Source: Brachypodium distachyon (Eukaryota; Streptophyta; Magnoliopsida; Poales; Poaceae). From it: a stretch of DNA of 64,000 bases. The translations under genes and the position numbers were made by a program. Positions 53,491-64,000 of this stretch are shown here, piece by piece. The first letter of the stretch is position 1, and the number at the start of each line of letters is the position of its first letter. The stretch covers positions 26,130,508-26,194,507 of the forward strand of contig NC_016133.3 in the NCBI RefSeq assembly GCF_000005505.3. Reading direction: 5' to 3'. The notes beneath the pieces were generated by a model, which saw only the letters and a program-made list of their open reading frames with translations, did not search any database and was not told the DNA's origin.

Positions 53491-55275
53491 CTAGAGCAAA
53501 TGAATCCATGGAAGATCCACATGATTCAAAAACTTATGGCCATTTTTCATAAGGAGTGCTTTGTTCTGAATGGCCAAGTTCTTAACACCAAGACCCCCCT
53601 CCTTCTTTGGTCTGCAGACCATCTCCCAGGCAGCCAAAGTGGGATTTTTCTTGGTGATATCCTGCCCTCTCCAAAGGTAATGCCTTCTGTATTTGTCAAT
53701 CTGTGTGATCACACCCACAGGCAGAAGAAATGTGCTCATGAAAAAACTAGGGAGGGAAGTAAGGAAGAAGTTAACAAGCTGCAGTCTTCCACCATAGGAG
53801 AGCATGGACGAGAAGCATGTTAGTCTCTTTTCAATCCTTTGGATGAGAGGCAGGAATTTCTCAATCTTGTGTTTGGTGCTGCCCATGGGCAATCCAAGAT
53901 ATGTAAATGGCAGTGTGCCAATCTGGCATCCAATGATATCTGCAAGCTCTTGAGCTCTGTCAGGCTGCAGATTAATGGGGATCAGGTTAGATTTCTGGAA
54001 ATTAACCTTCAGACCTGTAGAAGTATGGAACTGCTGCAAAATATCCTGGAGTAGGATAATTTGTGAGGGATCTGCCTGCATGATGATAAGAGTATCATCT
54101 ACATATTGAATGATAGGGAAATCAGGGCAGGCATTGGTTCTGATCGGTTTAGTGAGTTGACCATGATGCATGGCAAAGTTTAGGATGGTTTGGAGGAGAT
54201 CAGCAATAATCACAAACAAAAGTGGTGAGAGTGGATCACCCTGTCTCACACCCTCTTGCAACGAATCATTTTACCAGGAATGACATTAAGGAGAACCTGT
54301 GATGTTGCAGAGCTAAGAATGCACTTGATCCATCCACACCATTTCTCTCCAAACCCCATAGCACTAAGGATCTGAAGAATTGCACCATATTCAATCTTGT
54401 CAAATGCCTTCTCAAAGTCCAACTTGAGAATGATAATCTGCTCTTTGGATTTATGACATGCATGAATATACTCAAATGTCTATGCAAGACAGTCCTGAAT
54501 GGTTCTACTCTTAATGAAACCATACTGATTCTGGGGGATGATCTGCATAATGATCATCTGCAGTCTATTTGCAAGGAGTTTGGTAAGAAGTTTCAAGGTG
54601 CAATTAAGCAGAGAGATAGGCCTCATTAACCCTCATGGCATCGGCATTCTTGGGGATAAGAGCAATAAAACATGTATTAATACTATCAAGAGTGAGGTCC
54701 CCCCCTTAAGAATTGATAACACAAATCATAGAAATCATGTTTAAGAATGGGCCAGCATTTCTTTAGGAAGTCAATGTTAAATCCTTCAGGCCCTGGAGAT
54801 TTGTCACTGTGAAGGTTCTTTAGCACCCGATCAATCTCATCACTGGTGAAGGAAGCCTCAAGCATGGAAAGATCAGTACCAGTTTGGAAGAGTTCCTCCA
54901 AGGGGAACATCATGTGTTGTTCCTCAGATTTACCCAATCTATCCTTGAAGGCATACCAAAACATATTGGCCTTACCATCATGCTCATATTCCAATGAGTC
55001 ATCATCTCTCTTAATCATTGAGATCTTATTAGCCCTATGCTGGATGGAAGCCAGTGAGTGAAAGAATTTAGAGTTCTCATCACGCAATTTGATCCATTAG
55101 ATCTTGCCCCTCTGCTTCCAGTATGCTTTCTGCATGTTCAGGCAATTCTGCAAATAAGTCTTACAATTCTTCCTGAATCTGTCCTCTCTGGCAGTGAGCT
55201 GTCTGGCTTCCTCTAAGTTATCAACAAACAAAATGACATCATTAAGTTCCTCAATTTGCTCATGCATATTAGTTT
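53491..55275 (-). pseudogene. LINE ORF2, reverse transcriptase part
   Basis: Order on the minus strand: linker WETNMHEQIEELNDVILFVD (from about 55270); KLRDENSKFFHSLASIQHRA; SDKSPGPEGFNIDFLKKCWP (RT start); LDFEKAFDKIEYGAILQILS in a shifted frame near 54420; QEGVRQGDPLSPLLFVIIAD; and the catalytic YVDD in IIQYVDDTLIIMQ. FTYLGLPMGSTKHKIEKFLP and MVCRPKKEGGLGVKNL close the domain. Lesions: a stop at about 55094, a frameshift near 54680 and another near 54262. The endonuclease and ORF1 are missing; the 5' side is joined at about 55275 to gag of element E2. An L1-type element that would copy itself by target-primed reverse transcription; this copy is dead. Confidence 0.92.
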
Positions 55276-55953
55276 CCCATGCACGCTGGGGTCTCGTTCC
55301 CCGTGAGGCACAACTTGAGGCGGTACCTGGTTGCCACCCTGCTCGACCCCGACGGGGGGAGTAAGGGGCGCTTGCGGGGCGCTTGCAAAGAAAGGTTGGT
55401 GTTGACCGTGCGTGACTTGGAGAGCGCCTTGCGGCAGAAGCCCCCAATAAGGATGATACCAAGGAGCTCCATGGGCGATTGCGGCGAGCGCCAGCGGAGG
55501 CAATCCCGGATTGGAGGGGTCGTAGGCTGGGACTCCTTGGTTTTGCAGCGTGGATCCTCCTGACGCCACATTGTTTCCACTTGTAGGTTCCGAGAGCAAG
55601 GTCACTACCGGTTGTAGGGAAGGTGGCGCGAAGCCCATCGAGCGAGGCATGCCGAGTTCTGTATCCCCTGCGGGGGCGGCAACTGTAGGCAGCTCGACGA
55701 TCCTTGCCACCACGTTGGTGAGTGTCGAGGGACCGCTTACGACGGTTTCGAGCACCTCGGTTCCTTTTGGGACGGCCGGGAGCGAAGGGGCGACCACGAC
55801 TTCCTTCGTAGCGACCATGCTTGCGGTGACGTCCGGATTGGTGAGTATTCCTTCTTCCTCAGGAGCTCGCGAGGCACTTGTTTTCTTCGTTTGCAACCGT
55901 GTAGACTTCGCGGCAAGTTGGGCACCCGAAGAAGTAGGCTTCGTCAGGGCCAT
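55276..55953 (-). pseudogene. gag N-terminus of Tat element E2
   Basis: Start ATG at 55953-55951 (MALTKPTSSGAQLAAKSTRL), 24 bp past the PBS. The product is Ser/Thr/Pro/Val-rich (LPAVPKGTEVLETVVSGPST, GLPPLALAAIAHGAPWYHPY) and open to the junction with the LINE, where about 225 codons have been read. Tat gag N-termini are typically long and low in complexity. No capsid core is reached before truncation. Confidence 0.7.
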
Positions 55954-55976
55954 TAAATCTTCAATTGCGGTGAGGG

Positions 55977-55995
55977 TTTCCCACGGTCGGCGCCA
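55977..55995 (-). other. Primer binding site of E2
   Basis: On the minus strand TGGCGCCGACCGTGGGAAA lies four bases after the LTR end ...aacaaca. It identifies the LTR on its right as a 5' LTR. Confidence 0.8.
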
Positions 55996-55999
55996 CTGT

Positions 56000-56893
56000 T
56001 GTTGTTCTTGACAACAATTAGAGTAAGGGGTGCCAATGCTCGATGGCACAATTGCGGGTATAAAAGTAGGGCGTGTACGCTGGCCTTATAACGAAGGTCG
56101 CCGTACACTTGGACAAGTTGACATGTCGAATTTTTTTGAATAGGTTCGGTCCACCCCGCAGGTACGAGTTAATCCTATGTTAGGAAAGGCTTCGAGGGGG
56201 CTGTTAGCCAAGTGCTTGGGCCAAGCGGATCTTCCCAAGACACCTTTAGCGAGAGATTCGTCGGGGCCGCATCGTACTTGGACCGAACGCGTCTTTGCAT
56301 GTATCGAGGTTAGGATATCCTCGGAGCTCTAACCCAACCCCTTCTCCTTCGAGCCCGTGCTAACGAAGGTTAGCTCGGAGCCTCAAAACTAGAGTCCCTT
56401 AGAAGGCTTCCTCGAGGCCGGTCGACTTTCAGTCGAGAGCGGCGCTCGAGAGCGAACCTTAGAGGGAGCACTGTTGCCCTCTTCCCTTGAGTTTATTCAA
56501 GTTGAGAGTGAATGATACATGCCCCCATGGGGGGGTATTTATAGCCTGGGGTCCATGACAAAAGACCATGGCTACCCTTGAGGGAGAGAGAAAAGTGGGG
56601 GCAAAGTGGTAAAAGTAGCTCCTTGGTCCATAGCTTTTGTGTGCACCATGTGGGAAAAGTGGTCCACCATGTAATAAAAGCCTCATCCCCACACCTTTCT
56701 TGCCCCCTACTCTAGCTCATTCCACCTTTTGACCATGGCATGAGAGGTTTGACTTGTTGACTTGTCTTCCCTTGCCACGTAGGATTGACTATACCACGTG
56801 GGCATCTTGACTCACGCTGGGAAATGTTGACTTAATCGTCGCCACGTAGGATTTATGGCCCGGCCCATATAAGGGTTTTATTTTACTACAACA
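56000..56893 (-). repeat. 5' LTR of Tat element E2 (894 bp)
   Basis: Minus-oriented copy of the E1 LTR family: starts TGTTGTAGTAAAATAAAACC at 56893 and ends at 56000. The TATA box (ggctataaatac on the minus strand, about 56540) is followed by a C run much shorter than the 16 of E1. The right flank is LINE ORF1 sequence. Confidence 0.9.
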
Positions 56894-57632
56894 GGTTCCA
56901 TATTGCCAAGTTGCTTTCCTTCACTTGCTCTGCTTTTGTGGTTCATTTCCATCTTTGGGGGTTTGGAGGACCTAATTATGAGCAAGAATTTGTTGCCTGG
57001 ATGAAAGAAGAAGCTGATTCATGGCAGAGCCCAAAATCATTTGTTGTAGTTGTTATTGGTGCGAACTAGGTGCCCATTGGACGCAAATCGGCGTTCACTA
57101 AGTTGGGGGGGGGCATTCTGCACCATCGTCACCATGGTCAAAGACCAAGGAGACTGATCTTGCCGATCGCGGCTACTCTAAGGCTGACATTGCTTTCACC
57201 AAGCAAGATCATCTTCGACGTTATCGTGCACAGCTTAGAGTTCAGAGCACTGTTTCATGTACCACGGTATTTGATCACCTGCGTTTCCCTGAGACTGCTC
57301 AGAAAGGGGATTCATCTGTTTTCCGACGTATTCAGTTCCCACCGTCACCAGAGAAGATGGCCGGCACTAATTCCGTTGAGGCTAACGGTCACCGCAATGA
57401 TGATGGCAACGGGCAGAACATTCACTTTGGGACTTCAATTCCCATTCATCAGGATAATAATCCTCGGCCTGAACTTGAATCACGAGAGGAATCTCAGGTT
57501 AATTCGACAGATTTGAATTCTGGGCCCCAGGATGGGCCATCTCTTGGGCCCAACTGCTCACGATGCTTGCGGCCTGGTCACACGTTCTGGGCCTGTAGGA
57601 ATCCTATTCATTGCTGTTTTTGCCTCAAGCCT
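56894..57632 (+). pseudogene. LINE ORF1, N-terminal part with CCHC knuckle
   Basis: Decayed sequence leads into an open frame that reads KMAGTNSVEANGHRNDDGN, SREESQVNSTDLNSGPQDGP and NCSRCLRPGHTFWACRNPIH, then CCFCLK, where a family-B LTR is inserted (57633). C-x2-C-x4-H-x4-C is the zinc knuckle of plant LINE ORF1 proteins (RNA-binding). The reading continues after the LTR at about 60931 (RFCRQRIHQSTNHARAMEKG). Confidence 0.75.
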
Positions 57633-60600
57633 TGAAGCGATCCTCCCCCTTATTAGGGTTCGATCTCTGTGCTTACTGTGCTAGTCCCTAGATCGTCTCA
57701 CTAGCACACACAGTTTCATGATGAAATATACAGAAGCAAAGGTCAAAGTACTTTATTACATCGCATCATCCAGAATTTAATAGTACTTACAACCTCGCAT
57801 GACCTCTTGGGTCAGCATAAAACAAAAACTATTTCAACGTCATAAAACAATGTTTCAAATCTACTGCAGCGGAAAAGGGTAGAACAAAAGGGCCACACTA
57901 CTCCAAGGTGAGAGCATGTTGGAATGTAAGCACATGACCCACGACAAAACGACAAACCTCACTCATCGTCGGATCCACCTGCATTGTTAATTGCAGCCAC
58001 TACGTGGTCAATACATTTGAATGTATTGGCAAGTTCACTAGGGTTATAAAGGACCTACCAAGTACATGCATAGTTTGGCTAAGTGGGGTTTGGCTATTTT
58101 GCATAAAAGCATCATTATTCAAATCCTATCATTTTTAGACAAATAGTTTTGAATTCTATTGGACACGGGGTAGAAACACCCATGCTCCTATTAACCTAGG
58201 CACATTGAGTAGAAACATCAGTGCTCCTACCCAGTTCAAACCATTCATTTTATTAGGAAATTGGAATGAGTGAGACCTTCCTTACAGCCCCAATATCTAG
58301 TTGCTCATAATTGTCTGTAACCGGGGACACGGCTAAGTACTTAGTTTGACACTCTCGAGAGGTGGTACACTTTACCCACAAGAAATCGACGTGTTAATCC
58401 CTTGCTGTCCTCAGGGTAGAGTAGCAACGGCATCGACTTCAAGAATTTTCAGAACATGTTCGCCCAAACCACCTGAGGGACCCGCGCTCCCACCTACACA
58501 ACTACCTCAGTACAATCCCTCGGATCTGGGTAAACATTTCTTACTCCATCCAGGCAGAGCCCATATTACCATGTGGTTGTACTGGAAGCTATTAAACAGG
58601 AAACTAGTCCAGTCTCTGGTTATCCCGGGTGGCATCCCACATTGTGACGCAGGCACTCTCCGAATCCACGGGAGAGACGTCCATGGACGATCCATCTCCA
58701 AATCCACGAAGACTCGACTCAGAGGGACCCATAGAAATGGACCTAACGTCACGACATCCGACTACTCAAAGCAGCCCACCCAGGACGGTTCATTGAATTA
58801 CTTGTTTTGCCATACACTAGGAAAACTATATTTATAATTCAATAGTATCACATTGTAATAATACCACCCTCGTATATGATCATAGTATAGCATTTTACTA
58901 TTACGATGGCAATTGGTGGTGAAGGTCATGACAAAGGTATCCTATACTACTAGGACAGATCATAGCTAGCATAGATACAATAATAATCCTAACAATGCAA
59001 CTGATAAAATCTAATGCATAATAAAATAATAGGATGATGGTCAAAGTGAACTTGCCTTGATAGTAGTTGGTATTCAAACACTCTTCGCAATCACACAGTT
59101 CGCTCTCCGAGAAAACTATACAGTCAACCAAACATACACATACATAAACACACCATACAAGCAAAAGAAAAATATATATCATGATGCAATGCCAAACATG
59201 TGACATGAGTTTGGTTTATTTTATTTGGGTGATCCACTGATCCAATGCCTTGAGAATTAAACACATGTAATTAGGGTTTTAAACAAAAAGCAAAAGTTAG
59301 GGTTTAAACCATAAAATGAGGTTTTATTTGCATCTACAAAGAAATTTAATTCAAAATATTTATTTCTCTGTCCCATTGGACAGAGGACATTAAAACAAAA
59401 TTTTGGGCACTGGTTTCATTCAAAAAGGACTTCTAAATAATTAGTTATGATTTAAATGGCATAAAACCCTAATCTGTAATTTGAATGTGATTCAATTATT
59501 CAAATTTGAAATTGGATTCTAAATGTCCTAGGGATTCCAAAAAGGTGTGGATCATTAAATTTGGCCAAACAGATTAAAGTTATGATCATTTGAAGTTACA
59601 GGGGCTTTTCTGCAAAAGTGCCTTTTATTAAGTCCGGGGGATTAAAAATTAGATTTTCATTTTATTTACGCAGTGACACGTGGCGGCTCCCAATTGGTGT
59701 GTACCGGTTCATTTAACTGAATAAGAGAGATCTAATGTACACCGTTGATCAAAGATCGAACGGACGAGGGGCTAGGGTTTTACCGGGCGGCGGCGCCGGT
59801 CATCAAAGACGGAGGAGATGGCGGCGTGGGCACGGGCGTCGCGGCGCGGGGTGCTCCGGTGACGCGGGCGGCTCGGGGACGGGCAGGGTCGACGCGGCGC
59901 GGCGCGGAGCGCTCGGTGACGGGGTCGGCGCGACTTCGGGAGGGCGGAGGGCTTGCCTAGGACGCGCGAAGACGGCGGCGCGGTCACCGGACTCCGGCGA
60001 CGTTCGGGCGGCGGCTCCCGATGGCTACAAAGCACCAAACGAAACACGAAGCGTGTCAAAATGACCGCACGGACGTGGGGAAGAAGAAAAGACGAGATGG
60101 GTAGGCTCTAACCTCGTGGCTCGTCGGAGAGGCGCGAGAAACCGCGGCGGCCGAAGGTTTTCCGACGAAGAATCGGGGCAGCGTGAGCGCTAGGGTTGTG
60201 AAATTGGAAGAGGGGAAAGAGTGCGGGGAGCTCGGGCTTTAAAGGGGCGCAGGCGGGGCTGCGAACTTTGGACGGAGCGCGGAGATCCCGGCGGCGCGCG
60301 TCGCAGGCGCCTTCCAAACGGGGAAGAAGCCCCTGACAGGTGGGCCCCACCTGTCAGCGGGTGCGGGGGCGCGCGCGGGGCGGCCGGGCTAGCGGGGCCG
60401 GCGCGCGTGCGGTCGGGCGCGATCGGACTGGGCCGGTTCAGCCCAAAGTGGTCCGTTTGCTCCTTTTTTTTTTCTTTTACCCTTTTCTTTTTCAGTTTTT
60501 CTTATTCCTTTGATATCTTTTGATTTTGAACTCCAAATTGGTCCAAATAAATTCCAGAAAATTTGTAAAATCATGTTCTACGATGATACAACTTTTGGGA

Positions 60601-60930
60601 GTAGTTTCCCCTCAAAATAAAATATATAAAAATACATTTGCCCCATAAATGCCTCTAGGCCATATATCTATTTAAATAAAATACTTTTTCAACTCCAAAT
60701 AATTATCCAAAAATTAAGAGATAGCTTATATATGCATTAAACCCCTTTTATACACAGAACCTATTGGTTTGAAGATCCAAAGTTCAAATGGGTGTAAACC
60801 CCAAGGTTCAAGTTGAAATTAAAACTTTTAAAGCCTTTTTGAGATTCAAATTTGAATTCAAACATGCAATTCTGGCATGATGCTTATGGATGCAATGCAT
60901 ATGTAAAAGTTTGAAATTTTTGGGATGTTA
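57633..60930 (-). repeat. Full-length family-B LTR, about 3.3 kb
   Basis: Left end tgaagcgatcctccccctta, right end gggatgttac. It is the reference copy for the fragments at 1-303, 28944-30480 and 30727-32305. No PBS, PPT or coding part adjoins, and both flanks are LINE ORF1, so it behaves as a solo LTR. However, the 5-bp flanks (agcct and gattc) do not match and a few LINE residues seem lost. GC-rich frames at 59735-60523 are LTR sequence, not genes. Confidence 0.88.
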
Positions 60931-63010
60931 CGATTCTGCAGACAGCGCATTCATCAGAGTACTAATCACGCTCGCGCCATGGAGAAGGGATTTGAGATTA
61001 GACATAAGTTCCCGGTGCCATCCCTATCGCAATGGCTCGAGGGAGTGGTAGCCACGTGGTTCCGATCAACGGCTGTTTCACCGGGAGATAATGATGCGTG
61101 GGGTCTTTGCCTCATTTACTGCCTGCTTTGATTTAGCATCTAAGCGCAACACTGGCATTCCAGCCATCCCCGAGCTCACAGCCACTGCGGTGAAACCCCG
61201 GCCTACTGTAGCAGCCGGAGACTCTGTTGATGAATGCGAGCTATTCATCTCCCCAATGGCGAACTTCCCCGTCAATCCGGCACCGTTCCTGCCTAGTCTC
61301 TACGACATCGTCGAGGTGGTTGGGCGCCCCTAGCGACGCCGGTACCATCTCACCAGCCGGGTCGTCGCCAAGAACGAGGACATGGCCATCGCCACCATCA
61401 CCCCTCCCCTTCCGCTGGATGAGCCATTCATGAATATCTCAGGTATCGTCCGAGCTCTCTTGAAAGACCATTTGAGAATCCATGTGGACACGATTGAAAG
61501 GTGCCCTAGTGTTAGGGATTGGCTTGTCTCTAATAGTCCTCATCAGCATAATGATAGGGTTATTAGCTTCAGTGAGCATAATAAAGGAATTAATTGGAGA
61601 TCCTTTACATACAACCAAGAAGCTTGGCTTATGCTGCTTGTCTTCCCATTTGATATCTGGACATCTGAACATGTGGCTAATGCTGTTGCTAATTGGGACA
61701 AAATGGTTCACTCGGATAAAACTGCTAGTATTTTGGGCCGGGTTATCATCAAAGTTAGAGTGGCTGATCTTAGCCACATTCCCTTTAGCATTGTCATTTC
61801 AGATGGTGATGATGTTCATGGAGAATCATGGACTGTCCCAATTTTCATGCTTAGTCAAAAGCTTCTGGGTGGTCAGCCCCAAGATGAAGATGCACTTCCC
61901 CCTGATGGTGCTACTCCACACCCTCTGCCTGCTTGTGAATGGCATGATCAGCAGCCTGACAACTTCAATGCTAACCATGTTCTCAATCCCAATTGGCATT
62001 TGCAACTCCCTCCCAATTTGCATGATGCACTTATGCATAATCAGCACATTGACATGTTTGCTGATGAGGGAGATGTCCAGATGGTTGACCAGAACACTGA
62101 TCTGAACCCTCCTCAGGTTCAAGCAGTGGCTGATAATAATCCACAGCTCCAAGACCTACTTGCTGATCTTGATGACCTTAATGATGACAGTGAAATCACT
62201 GTCACTATTAGCTCCAATGCACCTGATGTGGGATCTGAAGGCTCATCCAGTGTTAACATGCTCCCACAGATTAATAAGGGCTTGATTGTTGGTAGAATTG
62301 ACATATCTGAGTTTGTCCACTCTCAGAATGATTTCCCAGAACTTCATGGCCCGCACCTGACCAGGCCCCACCTGGAAGCCCTGCACTTAGCTGGTGAAGG
62401 GACAGAGTTGTGAAACAAGCACTTTAAAAGCAGCAGCATACAAGACTGTAGTGTTGATATTAATGGTCCATGGATCAACTACATGACTACCATGCTCATG
62501 TCACCTGAGGATTTTGGTTGGGCTACAAGAGTGCTCAGATCCAATATATGGTAGGCTTTTGCAGCAAGACAAGATTTCTACAAGACTTTTGCACTTCCTG
62601 AGAGGTGTCCAGCTGCTGCACCACCTGTTTGCAAGCTCTTGGACATGGTGGCATCTGCTAGACAAGGCTTTGCCACACCTCAATCATATAAGAAGATTGC
62701 TCCTGCTGAGAAGCCACATGTTAGTACCTCTGCTCTGAGAATCAGGAGACCAAGGAAGGCTCCAACTGTAGTGACAGAAGTCAGGAGATTGGCTCGCGTC
62801 AGGATGGGTATAAGCATAACAGTTGCATTGATAGGAACTGTCTTGCCTGCTCCGCTAAACCACCTGAGAACTCTAAGAAGATTGTGAGGAGTCTTAGTGA
62901 AAGGTTTGGTTTAGTTGCTGATGATTCTGCTACTGAAGAATCCCATAACAATAACCCTGAAGTTCCCAATGATACAGTTAAGGCTAAGAAGCAAAGGAAG
63001 CAGAGGAAGT
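60931..63010 (+). pseudogene. LINE ORF1, C-terminal part
   Basis: Blocks: KGFEIRHKFPVPSLSQWLEG; MANFPVNPAPFLPSLYDIVE (about 61256); then the open frame 61382-62413 with MAIATITPPLPLDEPFMNIS, NWRSFTYNQEAWLMLLVFPF, DIWTSEHVANAVANWDKMVH, RVIIKVRVADLSHIPFSIVI and GESWTVPIFMLSQKLLGGQP. It ends in an acidic low-complexity tail. This arrangement is common in grass LINE ORF1 proteins. From about 62620 a basic part follows in other frames (RQGFATPQSYKKIAPAEKPH, RRLARVRMG, LRRL). Frameshifts at about 61330 and in 62400-62800 break it. Confidence 0.85.
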
Positions 63011-63205
63011 GAGCTGCTGGAATATGGGCCAGGAATGCTGACGAGGACCACATATTTTGTTAATAATAGCTTTTGCTTAATACTTGTTTATCCTTTTATT
63101 AAGTGCTGTAAGACTTGTTGGAACCGAGCACATCACATGAATGTGACTAGATGTGCAGCTAGCTCTCTTGCTGCCTCATTTTGGGTGCATAATGCAACAC
63201 AATAT

Positions 63206-64000
63206 AATGTTACTTTATGAGTAACCAAGAATGGAAAATTCTTACCTAGAATATTAGGGGTCTTAATGGCCATGATAAATGGGTCCAGATCCAGATTTTT
63301 TTTGATGAAAGTGCATGTTCTGTTATTTGCCTCCAGGAGACTGAAAGAACCCTTGTAGATAACCACTTCATTCACAACTTCTGTCCCAGACGATTTAACA
63401 AATTCATGTTCTTGCCATCTAATGGTAGATCTGGTGGCCTGCTATGAATGATTTAGAGGTGGTCCCTGACGATCATTAACTATTAAGTTCATCTGCACCA
63501 CATCCAATAAGAGGTGGTCCCTGACAAACATCTATGGCCCATGTGCTGATGAGCCCAAACTTCAGTTTGCCAATTGGCTAAACAATTATCCTATCTCTGA
63601 TACCACACACTAGCTGGTGGTGGGAGATTTTAACTTCATCAGATCACCTGATGACAGGAATAGGCATGGTGGAGATGTTAATAATATGTTACTTTTTAAT
63701 GAATGTATCAGTCATATGGGGTGGGTTGAAGTTCCCATCAGAGATAGAAAGTACACCTGGACTAACATGCAAGACATGCAAGATAATCCCCTGCTTGAGA
63801 AATTGGACTGGTGCTTTACCTCCATCAATTGGACGCTCAATTACCCTGCCACAGAAGCATTTTCATTGGCTAAAACTACGTCGGATCATGTTCCATATGT
63901 GGTTAAGATTGGAATCACTGTGCCTAAACCTCAAATCTTCTTTGAGAATCACTGGATGAATTATCCTGGTTTCTTTCAGATGGTGGCTGATGCTTGGAAC
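63206..64000 (+). pseudogene. LINE ORF2 start: AP-like endonuclease (runs off the window)
   Basis: MSNQEWKILT, a stop, then NIRGLNGHDKWVQIQIFFDE, SACSVICLQETER, CPRRFNKFMFLPSNGRSGGL, GDFNFIRSPDDRNRHGGDVN, RDRKYTWTNMQDMQDNPLLE, KLDWCFTSINW and AKTTSDHVPYVVKI. These are the conserved endonuclease motifs (WNIRGLN, QETK, GDFN, the catalytic His in SDH). Stops at about 63236 and 63445 and a small duplication (gaggtggtccctgac at 63454 and 63511) inactivate it. The sequence stops in FENHWMNYPGFFQMVADAWN, just before the linker to RT, which is outside the window. Confidence 0.9.

Noticed and set aside
59735..60523. GC-rich frames that look like a proline/arginine-rich gene
   Set aside because: They are inside the full-length LTR B, and the homologous part of the LTR at 30727-32305 does not keep the frame.

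Overview
This is plant nuclear DNA, almost certainly from a large-genome grass. The pointers are the grass-type LTR families (chromovirus, Tat and Sirevirus lineages), Stowaway MITEs with CTCCCTCC...GGAGGGAG ends, and an intron-containing soluble pyrophosphatase gene. A Pooideae (wheat/barley/oat-like) host is inference; the species cannot be read from the window. No tRNA, rRNA, CRISPR array or bacterial-type operon was seen. The only intact host gene I can support is a cytosolic inorganic pyrophosphatase on the + strand (CDS 43480-45038, eight coding exons).

Layout. 1-6533: end of a chromovirus LTR (family B), then a decayed + strand chromovirus (family A) ending in a 3' LTR. 6534-10330: a deletion-scarred Tat-lineage element C (-). 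10322-14100: a Sirevirus-type Copia remnant (+). 14110-18195: a Tat pol remnant D (+) and a separate minus-oriented LTR (G). 18248-28910: the best-preserved element, chromovirus A2 (-), with 3' LTR, PPT, pol with chromodomain, gag, an extra ORF (orf0) upstream of gag, PBS and a truncated 5' LTR. 28911-32305: rearranged B LTRs around a chromodomain stub. 32306-34740: unassigned, gene-like. 34741-39501: 3' end of a Tat element E1 with an antisense ORF and its 3' LTR. 39546-42863: PIF/Harbinger transposase remnant, RNase H stub, non-autonomous MULE and Stowaway MITEs. 43080-45160: the pyrophosphatase gene. 45448-49101: Tat element F with an LTR insertion, an acidic ORF and a second Harbinger fragment. 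50218-51705: a solo LTR with exact 5-bp TSD inside an older tandem duplication, then a MITE. 52480-55275: LINE, RT half (-). 55276-56893: Tat element E2, 5' LTR and gag (-). 56894-64000: LINE, ORF1 and endonuclease half (+), interrupted by a full-length B LTR.

How it fits together. The window is a nest of retrotransposons eroded by internal deletion, LTR-LTR recombination and local template switching, with one gene island at about 41-45 kb where small DNA transposons cluster. No new defence or metabolic system is present. The points most worth following are the orf0 of family A, whose pattern resembles a double-stranded-RNA-binding fold; two LTRs from different families carrying snap-back inverted duplications; and an antisense ORF in a Tat element with its own candidate TATA box and splice acceptor.
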